Positions 1 through 9,084 of a stretch of 64,000 nt of DNA are shown piece by piece. Position numbers and translations under genes: made by a program. The first letter of the stretch is position 1. Each line of letters begins with the position of its first letter. The notes beneath the pieces were generated by a model. It made no database searches, had not been told where the DNA came from, and saw nothing but the letters and a program-made list of their open reading frames with translations. Source of the DNA: Mariniflexile maritimum (GTDB lineage Bacteria; Bacteroidota; Bacteroidia; Flavobacteriales; Flavobacteriaceae); NCBI RefSeq assembly GCF_009746565.1, contig NZ_WRPN01000002.1, positions 186,001-250,000 on the forward strand. Reading direction: 5' to 3'.

Positions 1-299
1 TGATAAAGTGACGGACTCACTTTTTTAAGGATAATTTCCACCATCTGTACCAAAGCGGCGATGACCAAAATAAACGAAATGGTTCTTAAATAATCCAATC
101 CTGCCGGAATTAAGACGTATTGATGAAGCAAATAGGTTACTGTTGTGGCAATCGTCATCACAAATAATACGGCCCCAGACATGCCAACGGATGTGGAAAC
201 CTTATTGGAAACGCCCAAAAACGGACAAATGCCCAAGAATTGCGATAGTACAATGTTGTTTACAAATACGGCAGCTATGAGAATAATTACATAATCCAT
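1..299 (-). CDS. rnfA: Rnf electron transport complex subunit A, partial (3' end outside window)
   Basis: Integral membrane subunit of the Rnf complex (ferredoxin:NAD+ oxidoreductase coupled to ion pumping). Reading the minus strand from the ATG at 299 gives 99 residues beginning [12 protein letters not shown], with three hydrophobic segments. FLGICPFLG places a cysteine at residue 25. In the RnfA/RnfE and NqrE/NqrD pairs this cysteine helps bind a membrane-embedded iron-sulfur cluster, and RnfE here has the mirror motif. The gene starts 3 bases after the rnfE stop and is the last rnf gene visible. The family is about 190 residues, so roughly half lies beyond base 1. Identity is secure. Confidence 0.93.
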   Translation of the reverse strand, partial: MDYVIILIAAVFVNNIVLSQFLGICPFLGVSNKVSTSVGMSGAVLFVMTIATTVTYLLHQYVLIPAGLDYLRTISFILVIAALVQMVEIILKKVSPSLY

Positions 300-302
300 A
301 TC

Positions 303-908
303 TTAAAGGGTTTTATTTGTTAGTTTGTTGAAAATAACGGATAAATAGGCCAAAGCAATAAATGCCCCCGGAGGCAAGATGAACAGTATAAAGGTGTTGG
401 CGTTGTCTGATACAAATTTTAACCCGAACAAGCTGCCACTGCCCAAAATTTCGCGTACCGAGCCTAAAACGGTAAGTGCCAAGGTAAAACCAACACCCAT
501 ACCTAAGGCATCAATGGCCGAAGAAAGCAGGTTGTTTTTGGAGGCAAAAGCTTCCGCACGACCTAATATGATGCAGTTTACAACAATCAGCGGGATGAAA
601 ATGCCTAATTGTTCATATAGAAAGGGCACGAAGGCTTCCAAAATCATTTCAACTACCGTTACAAACGATGCGATAATGATGATGAATGCCGGAATACGCA
701 CCTTTGCGGGAATCACGTTTTTTACCAGCGATACCGCCACGTTCGACATTAACAATACAAACGCCGTAGCAACACCCATGCCCAAGCCATTATAAGCCGA
801 TGAGGTAACCCCTAGCGTAGGGCACATACCCAAAAGCATTACAAATGTTGGGTTTTCTTTGATAATCCCTTTTAAGAAGTTTTGGGTTTGATTTAGTGGT
901 TCTGCCAT
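303..908 (-). CDS. rnfE: Rnf electron transport complex subunit E
   Basis: Membrane subunit of the Rnf complex, homologous to and paired with RnfA in inverted topology. It has 201 residues and about six hydrophobic helices. LLGMCPTLGVT near residues 26-36 carries Cys29, the counterpart of Cys25 in RnfA, and the two are thought to hold one [2Fe-2S] cluster in the bilayer. Its length fits the family. It lies between rnfG (5 bases upstream) and rnfA (3 bases downstream) in a tight operon. NqrD of the Na+-NQR is the close alternative, but the neighbouring ferredoxin-like RnfB and RnfC settle it as Rnf. Confidence 0.95.
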   Translation of the reverse strand: MAEPLNQTQNFLKGIIKENPTFVMLLGMCPTLGVTSSAYNGLGMGVATAFVLLMSNVAVSLVKNVIPAKVRIPAFIIIIASFVTVVEMILEAFVPFLYEQLGIFIPLIVVNCIILGRAEAFASKNNLLSSAIDALGMGVGFTLALTVLGSVREILGSGSLFGLKFVSDNANTFILFILPPGAFIALAYLSVIFNKLTNKTL

Positions 909-913
909 AATTC

Positions 914-1510
914 TTAATTTTTTAATCCGATTAATGAACCATTGTTTTTTATAAAGGCATCATAAGCCATTTGGGTAGCATCGCAAAATGCCCTGGTTGA
1001 AATGGTGGCGCCCGTTAAGGCATCTACATCGCCTCCATCTTTTTTCACCTTCAATTTATAAGTTGAAATATTGATGCCCTTGAATTGTTGTAAAAATTTA
1101 GCTTCGGTCATTTTGGTACCCAAGCCCGGGGTTTCTTTTTGTTCTAAAACCGCAATATTTTCAATTTCGCCCGAAGGTTTAAAACCTATCATAAGCTTTA
1201 CCAAACCGCTAAAGCCTTTATCGGTGGTGCCAATTACGGCAGCGCCTACAAATTCATTTTTTAAATAGGCAGGGTAAATTTCTATACTATCGGCCACAGT
1301 TTCGGCTTTTGCAAGTTTCATGTCTGCCACGGGGTTGTTGTCAAACGTGGGCAATACTAATTTGAGGGCATTGACTTTTTTTTCCAGCTTCGCCTTTGCT
1401 TTGGGTGCGAGGGTTAAATCGTTTACAAACCCCAATGAAAATCCGGATATAACGGTAATTATCAAAAGTGATAACAACATTCCTAAAAAAGTGGATTCTT
1501 TCTTGCTCAT
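914..1510 (-). CDS. rnfG: Rnf electron transport complex subunit G (FMN-bearing)
   Basis: Extracytoplasmic flavoprotein subunit of Rnf. It has 198 residues, with one N-terminal membrane anchor at about residues 9-30 followed by an FMN-binding domain. DALTGAT at residues 163-169 fits the Dxx(S/T)GAT flavinylation signal, so Thr169 is the expected covalent FMN site, attached by ApbE. No apbE gene is in this window. The start overlaps the end of rnfD by 4 bases (ATGA type), which implies translational coupling. NqrC is the homologous subunit of Na+-NQR; the operon content identifies this as RnfG. Confidence 0.94.
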   Translation of the reverse strand: MSKKESTFLGMLLSLLIITVISGFSLGFVNDLTLAPKAKAKLEKKVNALKLVLPTFDNNPVADMKLAKAETVADSIEIYPAYLKNEFVGAAVIGTTDKGFSGLVKLMIGFKPSGEIENIAVLEQKETPGLGTKMTEAKFLQQFKGINISTYKLKVKKDGGDVDALTGATISTRAFCDATQMAYDAFIKNNGSLIGLKN

Positions 1511-2529
1511 AAGGATACGATTTTAGCTTTTATTTTAGCACCAAATCTGCGTGGTTTAAAATAGGTATTGATTAAGGGTACAAAGGCATTCATAATTAAG
1601 ATGGCAAACGAAACGCCTTCTGGATACGCGCCAAATAGCCTGATAACAACGGTAATAACACCAATGCCAATGGCAAAAATAACCATGCCTTTTTTGGTCA
1701 TGGGGCTGGTAACCAAATCGGTTGCCATAAAAAAGGCCCCTAAAATAGCACCACCCGATAAGATATGGATGAGGGGGCTGGCATAATGTTCGGGGTCGAT
1801 AAACCAGAAAATGCCCGTCATAACTACCATGGTAGCCAATACGGTTACGGGAATGTGCCACGAAATCACTTTTCTGTACAGCAAATACAAACCTCCTAGT
1901 AGCAATGCCAATGCCGACATCTCGCCCAACGAACCACCCGTAAACCCAAAAAGCATCTGGGTAGTACTGGGTAATTGAGGGCTTATTTCCGTCATGGTTT
2001 TTCCAAAAAGCAAACCTTCTTTAATCAGGCCCAGCGAAGTGGCACCCGTAACGGCATCTACTACATTTGTGTTATTTACAATGGCGGTTGGCCACATCGT
2101 CATTTGTACGGGGAAGGACACCAATAAAAACACCCGACCTACCAGCGCCGGATTGAAAATATTAAAACCCAAGCCGCCAAAAGATAGTTTTGCAATACCA
2201 ATGGCTACCAAACTGCCCACGATAACCATCCAAATAGGAAGGTTCGAGGGTAAATTGAACGCCAACAAAATACCCGTTAGCAACGCAGAACCATCGGTAA
2301 TGGTAACGGCGGTTTTAAACAGGTATTTTTGGATGCCATATTCGAACAGCAAACAGGAAGCAATGGCTACGGAAGTTACAATAAAGGCGCTAGCCCCAAA
2401 CACATAAACAGACACCAAAAAGGCAGGAATGAGTGCGATGACCACGTCGTACATGATTTTTTTTGAAGTTCTATCGGAGTGAACGTGTGGGGAAGCAGAT
2501 ACAATAATAGGTTGCTCGCTCATAATCAA
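1507..2529 (-). CDS. rnfD: Rnf electron transport complex subunit D (membrane flavoprotein)
   Basis: Polytopic membrane subunit of Rnf, homologous to NqrB, with 340 residues and about nine to ten helices. DAVTGAT at residues 158-164 matches the Dxx(S/T)GAT flavinylation signal, so Thr164 is the likely covalent FMN site. GGLGFNIFNPALVGR upstream of it is typical of the family. The first ATG overlaps the rnfC stop by 4 bases; a second ATG two codons later (base 2523) is also possible. The downstream overlap with rnfG is 4 bases as well. Confidence 0.95.
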   Translation of the reverse strand: MIMSEQPIIVSASPHVHSDRTSKKIMYDVVIALIPAFLVSVYVFGASAFIVTSVAIASCLLFEYGIQKYLFKTAVTITDGSALLTGILLAFNLPSNLPIWMVIVGSLVAIGIAKLSFGGLGFNIFNPALVGRVFLLVSFPVQMTMWPTAIVNNTNVVDAVTGATSLGLIKEGLLFGKTMTEISPQLPSTTQMLFGFTGGSLGEMSALALLLGGLYLLYRKVISWHIPVTVLATMVVMTGIFWFIDPEHYASPLIHILSGGAILGAFFMATDLVTSPMTKKGMVIFAIGIGVITVVIRLFGAYPEGVSFAILIMNAFVPLINTYFKPRRFGAKIKAKIVSL

Positions 2530-3854
2530 TTTTTAGCGGTATTTAATTTTTTAACAATTTGTTTTCCGAAGCGTATATAATCCAATAAGGGGCGGTGCGA
2601 AGGGCATACATAGCTGCAAGAACCACATTCAATACAGGTCATAATATCTTCTGCGGAAGCTCTTTCATAAAGTCCTTTTTCAGAAAGATTCATAAGAAGG
2701 TGCGGTTCTAGTCCCATGGGGCACACAAAAACACATTCACTACAACGGATGCAGTTTTTTGGTTCGCCTCTGCTGGCCTCATCATCGGCAATGACCAAAA
2801 TGCCTGAAGTGCCTTTGGTAACCGGTACATCGGTGTTTTTTATGGCTTTTCCCATCATGGGACCACCGTTTACAATTTTGCGTGTGCCTTCGGGCAAACC
2901 GCCTACTTCATTCACCAAATCGGTTATGGGCGTTCCTATTTTTACCCAGTAATTGGCAGGATTTTCCAATTTTTTTCCGGTAACGGTAACTACGCGCTCG
3001 GTTAATGGCACGTTATGTTGAATGGCTTGGTAAATGGCAAAGATAGTACCCACATTGTGCACAATAACGCCCACATCCAATGGCAAGCCGTTTTTAGGAA
3101 CTTCCCTGTTTAACAAAGCCCGTACCAATTGTTTTTCGCCACCTTGCGGATATTTAACCTGTAAGGCCGCCACTTTTATTTTTTGGTTGTTTTGGGTGAG
3201 TTTTTTAAAGATGTCTATCGCATCTTTTTTATTGTTTTCAATGCCTATAATAGCTTTATTGATGTTGAGCGCATGCATTAAAATTTCGACACCAACCATA
3301 ATTTCTTCTGCTTTTTCAAGCATCAATCGGTGGTCGGCGGTTAAATATGGTTCACATTCCACGCCATTGATAATCAAATGGTCTAAAACGGTACCTTCCT
3401 TAACGTTCAATTTTACGTGTGCGGGAAAGGTAGCGCCACCCAAACCTACAATACCATAATCGTTTATTTTTTGAAGGATCGCTTTTGGTTCTAGGATAAT
3501 ATCCTTTACTAACGGATATTCAATTTCTTGGAAATTGGCCTCGTTTTTAACATCCGTTCTAATAACGATGCATTGTTTTTTATAGCCCGAAGTATCTATG
3601 ATGAGGTCTAATTTGGTTACGGTTCCAGCAACGGGCGAATGGATGTTTGATGAAACAAACCCACCCGATTTGGCAATAACCTGTCCTATTTCAACAGCAT
3701 CCTTCACGTTAACGATTATTTCTGCTGGAATACCAATATGTTGTGATATGGGAACATAGACAACCTTGGGCACCGCCATGCGTTTGATGCTTTTTGCTGA
3801 AGTTAATTTGTTTTCTGGAGGATGAACACCGCCCTTTGGGAATGTTTTAAGCAT
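2526..3854 (-). CDS. rnfC: Rnf electron transport complex subunit C (NADH-side ferredoxin-like subunit)
   Basis: Peripheral cytoplasmic subunit that exchanges electrons with NAD(H) using FMN and Fe-S clusters. It has 442 residues and starts MLKTFPKGGVHPPENK, the conserved RnfC opening. A glycine-rich nucleotide/FMN-binding region (GIVGLGGATFPAHVKL, about residue 135) is followed near the C terminus by two 4Fe-4S motifs, CIRCSECVFVCP and CIECGSCSYVCP. It is a compact form without the long alanine/lysine-rich tail of gammaproteobacterial RnfC. Its start overlaps the end of rnfB by 8 bases and its end overlaps rnfD. Confidence 0.95.
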   Translation of the reverse strand: MLKTFPKGGVHPPENKLTSAKSIKRMAVPKVVYVPISQHIGIPAEIIVNVKDAVEIGQVIAKSGGFVSSNIHSPVAGTVTKLDLIIDTSGYKKQCIVIRTDVKNEANFQEIEYPLVKDIILEPKAILQKINDYGIVGLGGATFPAHVKLNVKEGTVLDHLIINGVECEPYLTADHRLMLEKAEEIMVGVEILMHALNINKAIIGIENNKKDAIDIFKKLTQNNQKIKVAALQVKYPQGGEKQLVRALLNREVPKNGLPLDVGVIVHNVGTIFAIYQAIQHNVPLTERVVTVTGKKLENPANYWVKIGTPITDLVNEVGGLPEGTRKIVNGGPMMGKAIKNTDVPVTKGTSGILVIADDEASRGEPKNCIRCSECVFVCPMGLEPHLLMNLSEKGLYERASAEDIMTCIECGSCSYVCPSHRPLLDYIRFGKQIVKKLNTAKN

Positions 3855-4725
3855 CGGTCTTTATTTTTTCAGGTTCAACAATGGCTTCAACCTTTTTTTC
3901 TTTTTTTGGAGGGAAATTGGTTTCAATAATAGAGTGTGTTGGGCATACTTCTACACATTTTCTGCAAAGTGTACAGAGAATGGGGTCTATATATGCCAAG
4001 TTATTTTCCATGGTAATGGCATCTTTTGGGCAAACATCATCACATTTCGAGCAGCCAATACAGGCCACATCGCAGGCTTTTTTTGCAATGCCCGCTTTAT
4101 CCTGGTTTAGGCAGCCCACAAATATCTTTAAATCGCGTTTATGTTTGGGGCGCATCTCAATGATGTCGCGCGGGCACGCTTCTACGCAAGCACCGCACGA
4201 GGTACATTTATCGGAGATGATTACGGGCAAGCCTGTGGTTTCGTCCATGTACATAGCATCGAATTTGCACACCGCTACGCAATCGCCATCGCCCAAACAA
4301 CCATATTGGCAATCGGTTTCGCCACTGTAAATCATGGCCGAAATAGCACAATTTCTGGGGCCTTGGTATTCGGTGGTCTTTGGTCGTACATCGCAACCAC
4401 CTTGGCAGCGCAATACGGCAAGGGTTGGGTCTTTTTCGGCAACGGTTTTGCCCAATACCTCAGCAACCATTTTCATAACAGGATTGCCACCAACGGGGCA
4501 AAAAAGATCGGAGATATCGTCGGTCTTAACCAATTTTTCGGCAAATGCCCTACAGCCCGGAGAACCACAGCCTGCGCAGTTGGCCGCTGGTAAAATGGCT
4601 TCAACTTCACCTATTAAAGGATCTTCATAAACATAGAATTTTTTAGAAACCACATACAGCACAACCGCTGCAATGATGCCTAATGAAGCCAAAAGGAAAA
4701 TACTATATAAAACAGAATCTGACAT
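3847..4725 (-). CDS. rnfB: Rnf electron transport complex subunit B (ferredoxin-accepting subunit)
   Basis: Entry point for electrons from reduced ferredoxin. It has 292 residues: an N-terminal membrane helix (about 5-27), then the Fes domain with CAGCGSPGC plus a downstream FCP, then several 4Fe-4S motifs (CQYGCLGDGDCVAVC, CTSCGACVEACP, CIGCSKCDDVCP, CTLCRKCVEVCP). The high cluster count resembles the longer RnfB of anaerobes and Bacteroidota and exceeds the roughly 190-residue enterobacterial RsxB. It is the first rnf gene after rseC, 6 bases away. Confidence 0.95.
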   Translation of the reverse strand: MSDSVLYSIFLLASLGIIAAVVLYVVSKKFYVYEDPLIGEVEAILPAANCAGCGSPGCRAFAEKLVKTDDISDLFCPVGGNPVMKMVAEVLGKTVAEKDPTLAVLRCQGGCDVRPKTTEYQGPRNCAISAMIYSGETDCQYGCLGDGDCVAVCKFDAMYMDETTGLPVIISDKCTSCGACVEACPRDIIEMRPKHKRDLKIFVGCLNQDKAGIAKKACDVACIGCSKCDDVCPKDAITMENNLAYIDPILCTLCRKCVEVCPTHSIIETNFPPKKEKKVEAIVEPEKIKTDA

Positions 4726-4731
4726 ACATAA

Positions 4732-5160
4732 TTAGGTTTTAATTATAGAAATTTTAAACGCACTTTTTAGTGTGTTTTTCAATAAATAAAGCGTTAAATA
4801 ATACGGTATTAAAATAAAAAGCGATACCAGGCCAGCAAGCCATTCCTTTAAAAAAAGCGACGTTAGTACCAACGAGGCGAACATTAAAATAAAAGGGAAC
4901 ACATAGGCCCAAAACACCGCTTTTAAACCCAATGTTTTTTTAAGCACAACGGTTACCGTTTCATTCACGTTGAAGCTTTCGTTGGGATTTTGTATTTCAA
5001 TGTCTTTGGTATTCGATTCTGAAATACCGCAACTTGCTTTGGCACGGCACGATTCGCAATGGATGTTTTGTTCCAAGGAAACAATAACGGAATCGCCTGT
5101 TATTTTAGAGATAACACCCGAATGGATGAACGTGTCTGTATTTGATGCTTCGGAATCCAT
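4732..5160 (-). CDS. rseC: RseC/SoxR-reducing-system family membrane protein
   Basis: A 142-residue protein with an N-terminal cytoplasmic segment and two adjacent membrane helices at about residues 78-125. A cysteine set HCESCRAKASCG at about residues 33-44 is typical of the RseC/MucC family, which suggests metal or redox binding. In E. coli RseC works with the Rsx (Rnf) complex in keeping SoxR reduced. Here it is the first gene of the rnf operon, 6 bases before rnfB, so it is more likely an Rnf assembly or regulatory partner. The exact function is not established for Bacteroidota. Confidence 0.85.
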   Translation of the reverse strand: MDSEASNTDTFIHSGVISKITGDSVIVSLEQNIHCESCRAKASCGISESNTKDIEIQNPNESFNVNETVTVVLKKTLGLKAVFWAYVFPFILMFASLVLTSLFLKEWLAGLVSLFILIPYYLTLYLLKNTLKSAFKISIIKT

Positions 5161-5331
5161 GAATACTTATTATTAGCTATAATTCACCATGTGAAATTAG
5201 TATATCCGTTTTAGTAATTATATGACTTATGTTAGGAAATTAAATAATTATGAAAGCCTAAAAAACAGTTGTTGCGGGACTGGATGTGACAATTATCATA
5301 TAACTCCTTAAAAAGAGATATTATATTTGGA

Positions 5332-5339
5332 AGTTAAAC
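5332..5339 (+). promoter_or_regulatory. Bacteroidota -7 element upstream of korA
   Basis: TATATTTG fits the TAnnTTTG consensus of Bacteroidota primary sigma factor. It lies about 54 bases before the korA ATG, giving a leader of about 45-50 bases. No clear -33 TTG was found at the ideal distance. The 226-base divergent gap between rseC and korA must also hold the rnf promoter, which I could not place. Confidence 0.5.
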
Positions 5340-5392
5340 ACTATTTTTAGTTCATTCAAACATATTCTGTCTATAAAAATTATAATGTGGTT

Positions 5393-7243
5393 ATGATACA
5401 AACTAAGCGAACCCCAGAAGCGTTAGAAGCTGTTATTATTAGGTTTGTGGGCGATTCTGGCGATGGCATGCAGTTAACGGGTACCCAATTTTCAGATACG
5501 TCTGCCATGTTTGGGAACGATATTGCAACCTTCCCAAATTATCCATCAGAAATTAGGGCGCCCCAAGGCAGCCTGTACGGTGTTTCAGGTTTCCAAGTCC
5601 ATATTGGCAGCGTGGAAATCAATACCCCGGGCGATGAGGTCGATTTATTGGTCGCCATGAATCCCGCGGCTTTGAAAACCAATTTGCATGCGCTAAAGCC
5701 CGGGCACACCATTATTGTTGATACCGATGCTTTTACCAAGAAAAATCTGGAAAAAGCGCAATATGAAATCAACCCCCTAGAAGATGGCAGTTTGGCCAAT
5801 TACAGAATCATTCAAGTGGCCATGAGCTCGCTTACCAAAGAAGCCTTAAAAGGTATTGATGGTCTGGACAACAAGGATATTACCCGAACCAAAAATATGT
5901 TTGCGTTGGGCATGGTGTATTTTATGTACAACCGTACCACCGAGCATACCATTGCGTTTTTTAACAATAAATTTAAAGCAACACCCCATATTATTGAAGC
6001 TAATACCAAAGTGCTAAATGCGGGGTTTTACTTTGCGGAAACGCTGGAATTGATTCCTAATACCTATTCCATTTCACCTGCAAAAATGCCAGCGGGCACT
6101 TACCGTATTATTATGGGCAACAAAGCCACGGCATGGGGGTTTTTGGCTGCCGCCGAAAAAGCGGGACTGGAGTTGTTTTTGGGCTCCTATCCCATTACAC
6201 CTGCTTCTGATATTTTGCACGAACTGGTAAAACAGCGCCATTTTGGGGTAAAATCGCTTCAGGCGGAAGATGAAATTGCAGGAATCACATCGGCAATTGG
6301 TGCCTCATTTGCGGGCAATTTGGCAATAACAACCACCTCAGGCCCTGGATTGGCATTAAAAGGGGAGGCCATTGGTTTGGCGATGATTATCGAAACACCT
6401 TTAGTAATAGTAAATGTGCAACGTGGAGGCCCATCAACAGGTTTGCCAACCAAAACAGAACAATCCGATTTATTGCAGGCCCTTTATGGCAGAAATGGGG
6501 AAAGCCCGGTTATTGTTATTGCAGCAAGTACCCCGGCCAATTGTTTCGATATGGCCTATATGGCAGCAAAACTAACCTTGGAACACATGACCCCCGTAAT
6601 TTTATTAACCGATGGGTATATAGCCAATGGGTCGGCACCATGGAAAGTGAAATCGGTTCACGACCTGCCGGAAATTAAAACAACCCTTTTAAAACAAGCG
6701 GTTGATGGTTGGCATCCGTATGATCGCGATGCTGATACACTTGCCAGAAAATGGGTCGTTCCAGGCACAAAAGGGATGGAGCATCGGGTAGGTGGTTTGG
6801 AAAAAGACAAGGTTACCGGAAACGTTTCCTATGTGCCGGAAAACCATGAATTCATGACGAAGATAAGGGCCGAAAAAGTAAAGCGGGTCGAAAATTTCAT
6901 TCCAGCATTAACCACTGAATTTGCCGCTAGTGGCGATTTACTGGTTGTAGGCTGGGGTGGCACTTATGGTTCGTTACATTCTGCAGTGAAGGAAATGAAC
7001 CATTTGGGCTATAAAAATATTGGCTATGCACATTTTAATTATATCAATCCGTTGCCCAAAAACACGGAAACCGTATTGAAGCAATTCAAAAAAATTGTGG
7101 TTTGCGAATTAAACAACGGCCAATTTTCAAGCGTATTAAAAATGAACTTCAATGCATTAAACCTTTGTCAGTTTAATAAAATACAAGGTTTGCCATTTGG
7201 GAATTCAGAATTAATTGAAATGTTTAAAGCATTAGTAAACTGA
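5393..7243 (+). CDS. korA: 2-oxoacid:ferredoxin oxidoreductase, fused gamma-alpha subunit (probably 2-oxoglutarate)
   Basis: Subunit of the enzyme that decarboxylates a 2-oxoacid to acyl-CoA while reducing ferredoxin, most likely 2-oxoglutarate to succinyl-CoA in the TCA cycle. About 616 residues from the ATG at 5393; a GTG two codons earlier is less likely. The gamma domain (about residues 14-200, with GDSGDGMQ) is fused to the alpha domain (about 220-610, with GSYPITPASD and TSGPGLALKGEA). This two-subunit layout with a separate korB is the usual Bacteroidota form. The substrate cannot be proved from sequence alone; branched-chain oxoacids or pyruvate remain possible. The korB ATG starts 3 bases after this stop. 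Confidence 0.92.
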   Translation: MIQTKRTPEALEAVIIRFVGDSGDGMQLTGTQFSDTSAMFGNDIATFPNYPSEIRAPQGSLYGVSGFQVHIGSVEINTPGDEVDLLVAMNPAALKTNLHALKPGHTIIVDTDAFTKKNLEKAQYEINPLEDGSLANYRIIQVAMSSLTKEALKGIDGLDNKDITRTKNMFALGMVYFMYNRTTEHTIAFFNNKFKATPHIIEANTKVLNAGFYFAETLELIPNTYSISPAKMPAGTYRIIMGNKATAWGFLAAAEKAGLELFLGSYPITPASDILHELVKQRHFGVKSLQAEDEIAGITSAIGASFAGNLAITTTSGPGLALKGEAIGLAMIIETPLVIVNVQRGGPSTGLPTKTEQSDLLQALYGRNGESPVIVIAASTPANCFDMAYMAAKLTLEHMTPVILLTDGYIANGSAPWKVKSVHDLPEIKTTLLKQAVDGWHPYDRDADTLARKWVVPGTKGMEHRVGGLEKDKVTGNVSYVPENHEFMTKIRAEKVKRVENFIPALTTEFAASGDLLVVGWGGTYGSLHSAVKEMNHLGYKNIGYAHFNYINPLPKNTETVLKQFKKIVVCELNNGQFSSVLKMNFNALNLCQFNKIQGLPFGNSELIEMFKALVN

Positions 7244-7245
7244 TT

Positions 7246-8280
7246 ATGGAAGCAACATTAGAAAATAATTATACTTACAAGGATTTTGAGAGCAATCAAG
7301 AAGTAAGATGGTGCCCGGGCTGCGACGATTACGTTATTTTACGCGCCATGCAAAAGGCACTTCCAGAAATGGGCGTTAAAAAAGAAGATGTGGTTTTTAT
7401 TTCGGGCATAGGCTGTTCGTCGCGCTTTCCCTATTACATGAACACCTACGGTATGCACAGCATTCATGGGCGCGCACCGGCCATAGCCACGGGAACCAAA
7501 TTGGCAAACCCAAATTTAAGTGTTTGGGTTATAACGGGCGATGGCGACTCCATGGCCATTGGCGGTAATCATTTTATCCATGTGTTGCGCCGTAACATTA
7601 ATTTGAATATTATTTTGTTCAACAATGAAATTTATGGGTTAACCAAAGGGCAGTTTTCCCCAACCTCTACTATTGGCCAAAAAACAAAATCTTCACCCTA
7701 CGGAAATACACAACCGCCCTTTTCACCGGGTGAATTGGCCCTGGGCGCTCAAGCACGTTTTTTTGCAAGAATAGGCGGGAATACACCTAAAGAAATGACC
7801 CAATTATTTATTGAAGCCGAAAAATTTAAAGGCACCTCGTTAATTGAAGTGCTTCAAAACTGCGTGATATTTAACGATGGTTGCTATACAAAATACACCG
7901 ATAAAGCCATTCGTGAAGACAAACAACTTTTTGTAGAGCACGGAAAACCCATGGTTTTTGGCAAGAACAGAGACAAAGGTTTGGTGTTGAACAAACTTAA
8001 ATTGGAAGTAGTGACCATAGGCGAAAACGGCATCACCGAAGCCGATATTTTGGTACATGATGCCAAAGAGCAAGACCCAACGTTACACCAAATGTTGGTG
8101 CGGTTGGAATATCCGTTGGTTACGGGCATTATACGAAGCCATGAAGAACTAACCTTTGGCGAACGGGAATTGGCGGTAACCGCCCAGGTGCAAGCAACTT
8201 CAAAATACAAAAAAGTGGATGATCTGTTTTTCTCTGGTGATACCTATCAAATTAAAGAAGATGGGGTGCATTATGAGTAA
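7246..8280 (+). CDS. korB: 2-oxoacid:ferredoxin oxidoreductase, beta (TPP) subunit
   Basis: Thiamine-diphosphate and 4Fe-4S subunit that pairs with KorA. It has 344 residues. WCPGC (Cys23, Cys26), GIGCSS (Cys57) and a later cysteine in LQNCVIF are the expected cluster ligands. GDGDSMAIGGNHF at about 98-110 followed by NNEIYGLTKGQ is the TPP/Mg2+ motif. It is translationally close to korA. The last 60 residues form the usual C-terminal extension. Together with the rnf operon opposite, it suggests ferredoxin made here is reoxidised by Rnf. Confidence 0.94.
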   Translation: MEATLENNYTYKDFESNQEVRWCPGCDDYVILRAMQKALPEMGVKKEDVVFISGIGCSSRFPYYMNTYGMHSIHGRAPAIATGTKLANPNLSVWVITGDGDSMAIGGNHFIHVLRRNINLNIILFNNEIYGLTKGQFSPTSTIGQKTKSSPYGNTQPPFSPGELALGAQARFFARIGGNTPKEMTQLFIEAEKFKGTSLIEVLQNCVIFNDGCYTKYTDKAIREDKQLFVEHGKPMVFGKNRDKGLVLNKLKLEVVTIGENGITEADILVHDAKEQDPTLHQMLVRLEYPLVTGIIRSHEELTFGERELAVTAQVQATSKYKKVDDLFFSGDTYQIKEDGVHYE

Positions 8281-8385
8281 GGTTCAGTTTTTAGAAATGG
8301 CCGGAAAACAATAATCACATACATTTAAGCCAGCGTGCCCATGTGGTGTAAAGGCAATTGTTAGCAGTAATACCTTAAACATTAT

Positions 8386-9027
8386 ATGAATTATATTAAA
8401 TTTTCATCAATCAAATTAAAACACTTAATTGTTTCAATCTGTATTCTTATAAGCTTGAATTCGTGTGGCAAAAAAGATAAGGAAACTTATCATGAAGAAA
8501 TTGATTACAGTGATTTTAATTACTACCAAATTATAAATTTAAAAAATAGAGATAGCTCAACTGATCAATTAATTGAACTTGAAATTTATGGGAGTACCAA
8601 AGAAAATAAGTTCTTGAATCAGGCAAAATGGTTTTTAAAAACAGACGTTGATATTGACTCTTTGAATAGCCATTTTTATAAACTTGAATTTAATGAATAT
8701 AAGCCATTAAATTATAAGGGACACATTGATGTTGTTTACGAAAAAAAGAAGATAATCGAAGTTGAATTTAAGGCAATCACATCTAAAAATGATGGAAAAG
8801 AAGAGGTTTTATCTTTTAAATCAAACAACTCAAATAGGGTAAATTTTAAATTTCTTAATGTTGATTCACAAAATCCGATTAAAGGAGTTTTATGCATTAA
8901 GATTGAGACAGAATTTTTAGTTGAAGAAAGTAAAGAGTATTTAGTAGGGCATTATTTTGAATACATGCTTGTTGACACTAATAAATTAACAAACAATTCT
9001 TTTATAGATGAATATAAAAATAAATGA
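8386..9027 (+). CDS. Putative lipoprotein of unknown function in a cassette-like unit
   Basis: 213 residues, family not recognised. The N terminus is a lipoprotein signal: basic residues, a hydrophobic stretch (HLIVSICILISL) and the lipobox LNSC, with the cysteine at residue 27 followed by GKKDKE. The rest is hydrophilic, rich in Lys, Asn, Glu and Ile, and looks like a periplasmic or surface beta-rich domain. Base use is visibly more AT-rich than korB or the suf genes, pointing to acquisition. The stop codon overlaps the first arm of a palindromic repeat (9026-9044), and GTTAGC occurs on both sides (8360 and 9082). Confidence 0.7.
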   Translation: MNYIKFSSIKLKHLIVSICILISLNSCGKKDKETYHEEIDYSDFNYYQIINLKNRDSSTDQLIELEIYGSTKENKFLNQAKWFLKTDVDIDSLNSHFYKLEFNEYKPLNYKGHIDVVYEKKKIIEVEFKAITSKNDGKEEVLSFKSNNSNRVNFKFLNVDSQNPIKGVLCIKIETEFLVEESKEYLVGHYFEYMLVDTNKLTNNSFIDEYKNK

Positions 9028-9084
9028 TTTTCCTTTGGAAAATCCTTGCACTCAAACACGCAACTTTACTTATGCTTAAACGTT
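9026..9084 (+). repeat. 59-base palindromic repeat, copy A
   Basis: It begins with a perfect hairpin (GATTTTCC, 3-base loop TTT, GGAAAATC at 9026-9044) and ends GCAACTTTACTTATGCTTAA then ACGTT. It aligns without gaps to 18511-18569 at 47 of 59 positions. It overlaps the TGA of the upstream lipoprotein gene and runs into GTTAGC at 9082-9087. It may be the recombination end of a cassette. Confidence 0.7.

Noticed and set aside
379-795. 138-residue ORF antisense to rnfE
   Set aside because: It is the shadow of a clear membrane protein gene; composition is lysine/proline-rich with no family features.
4141-4593. 150-residue ORF antisense to rnfB
   Set aside because: The cysteine-rich RnfB on the minus strand is certain and no domain is seen in this frame.
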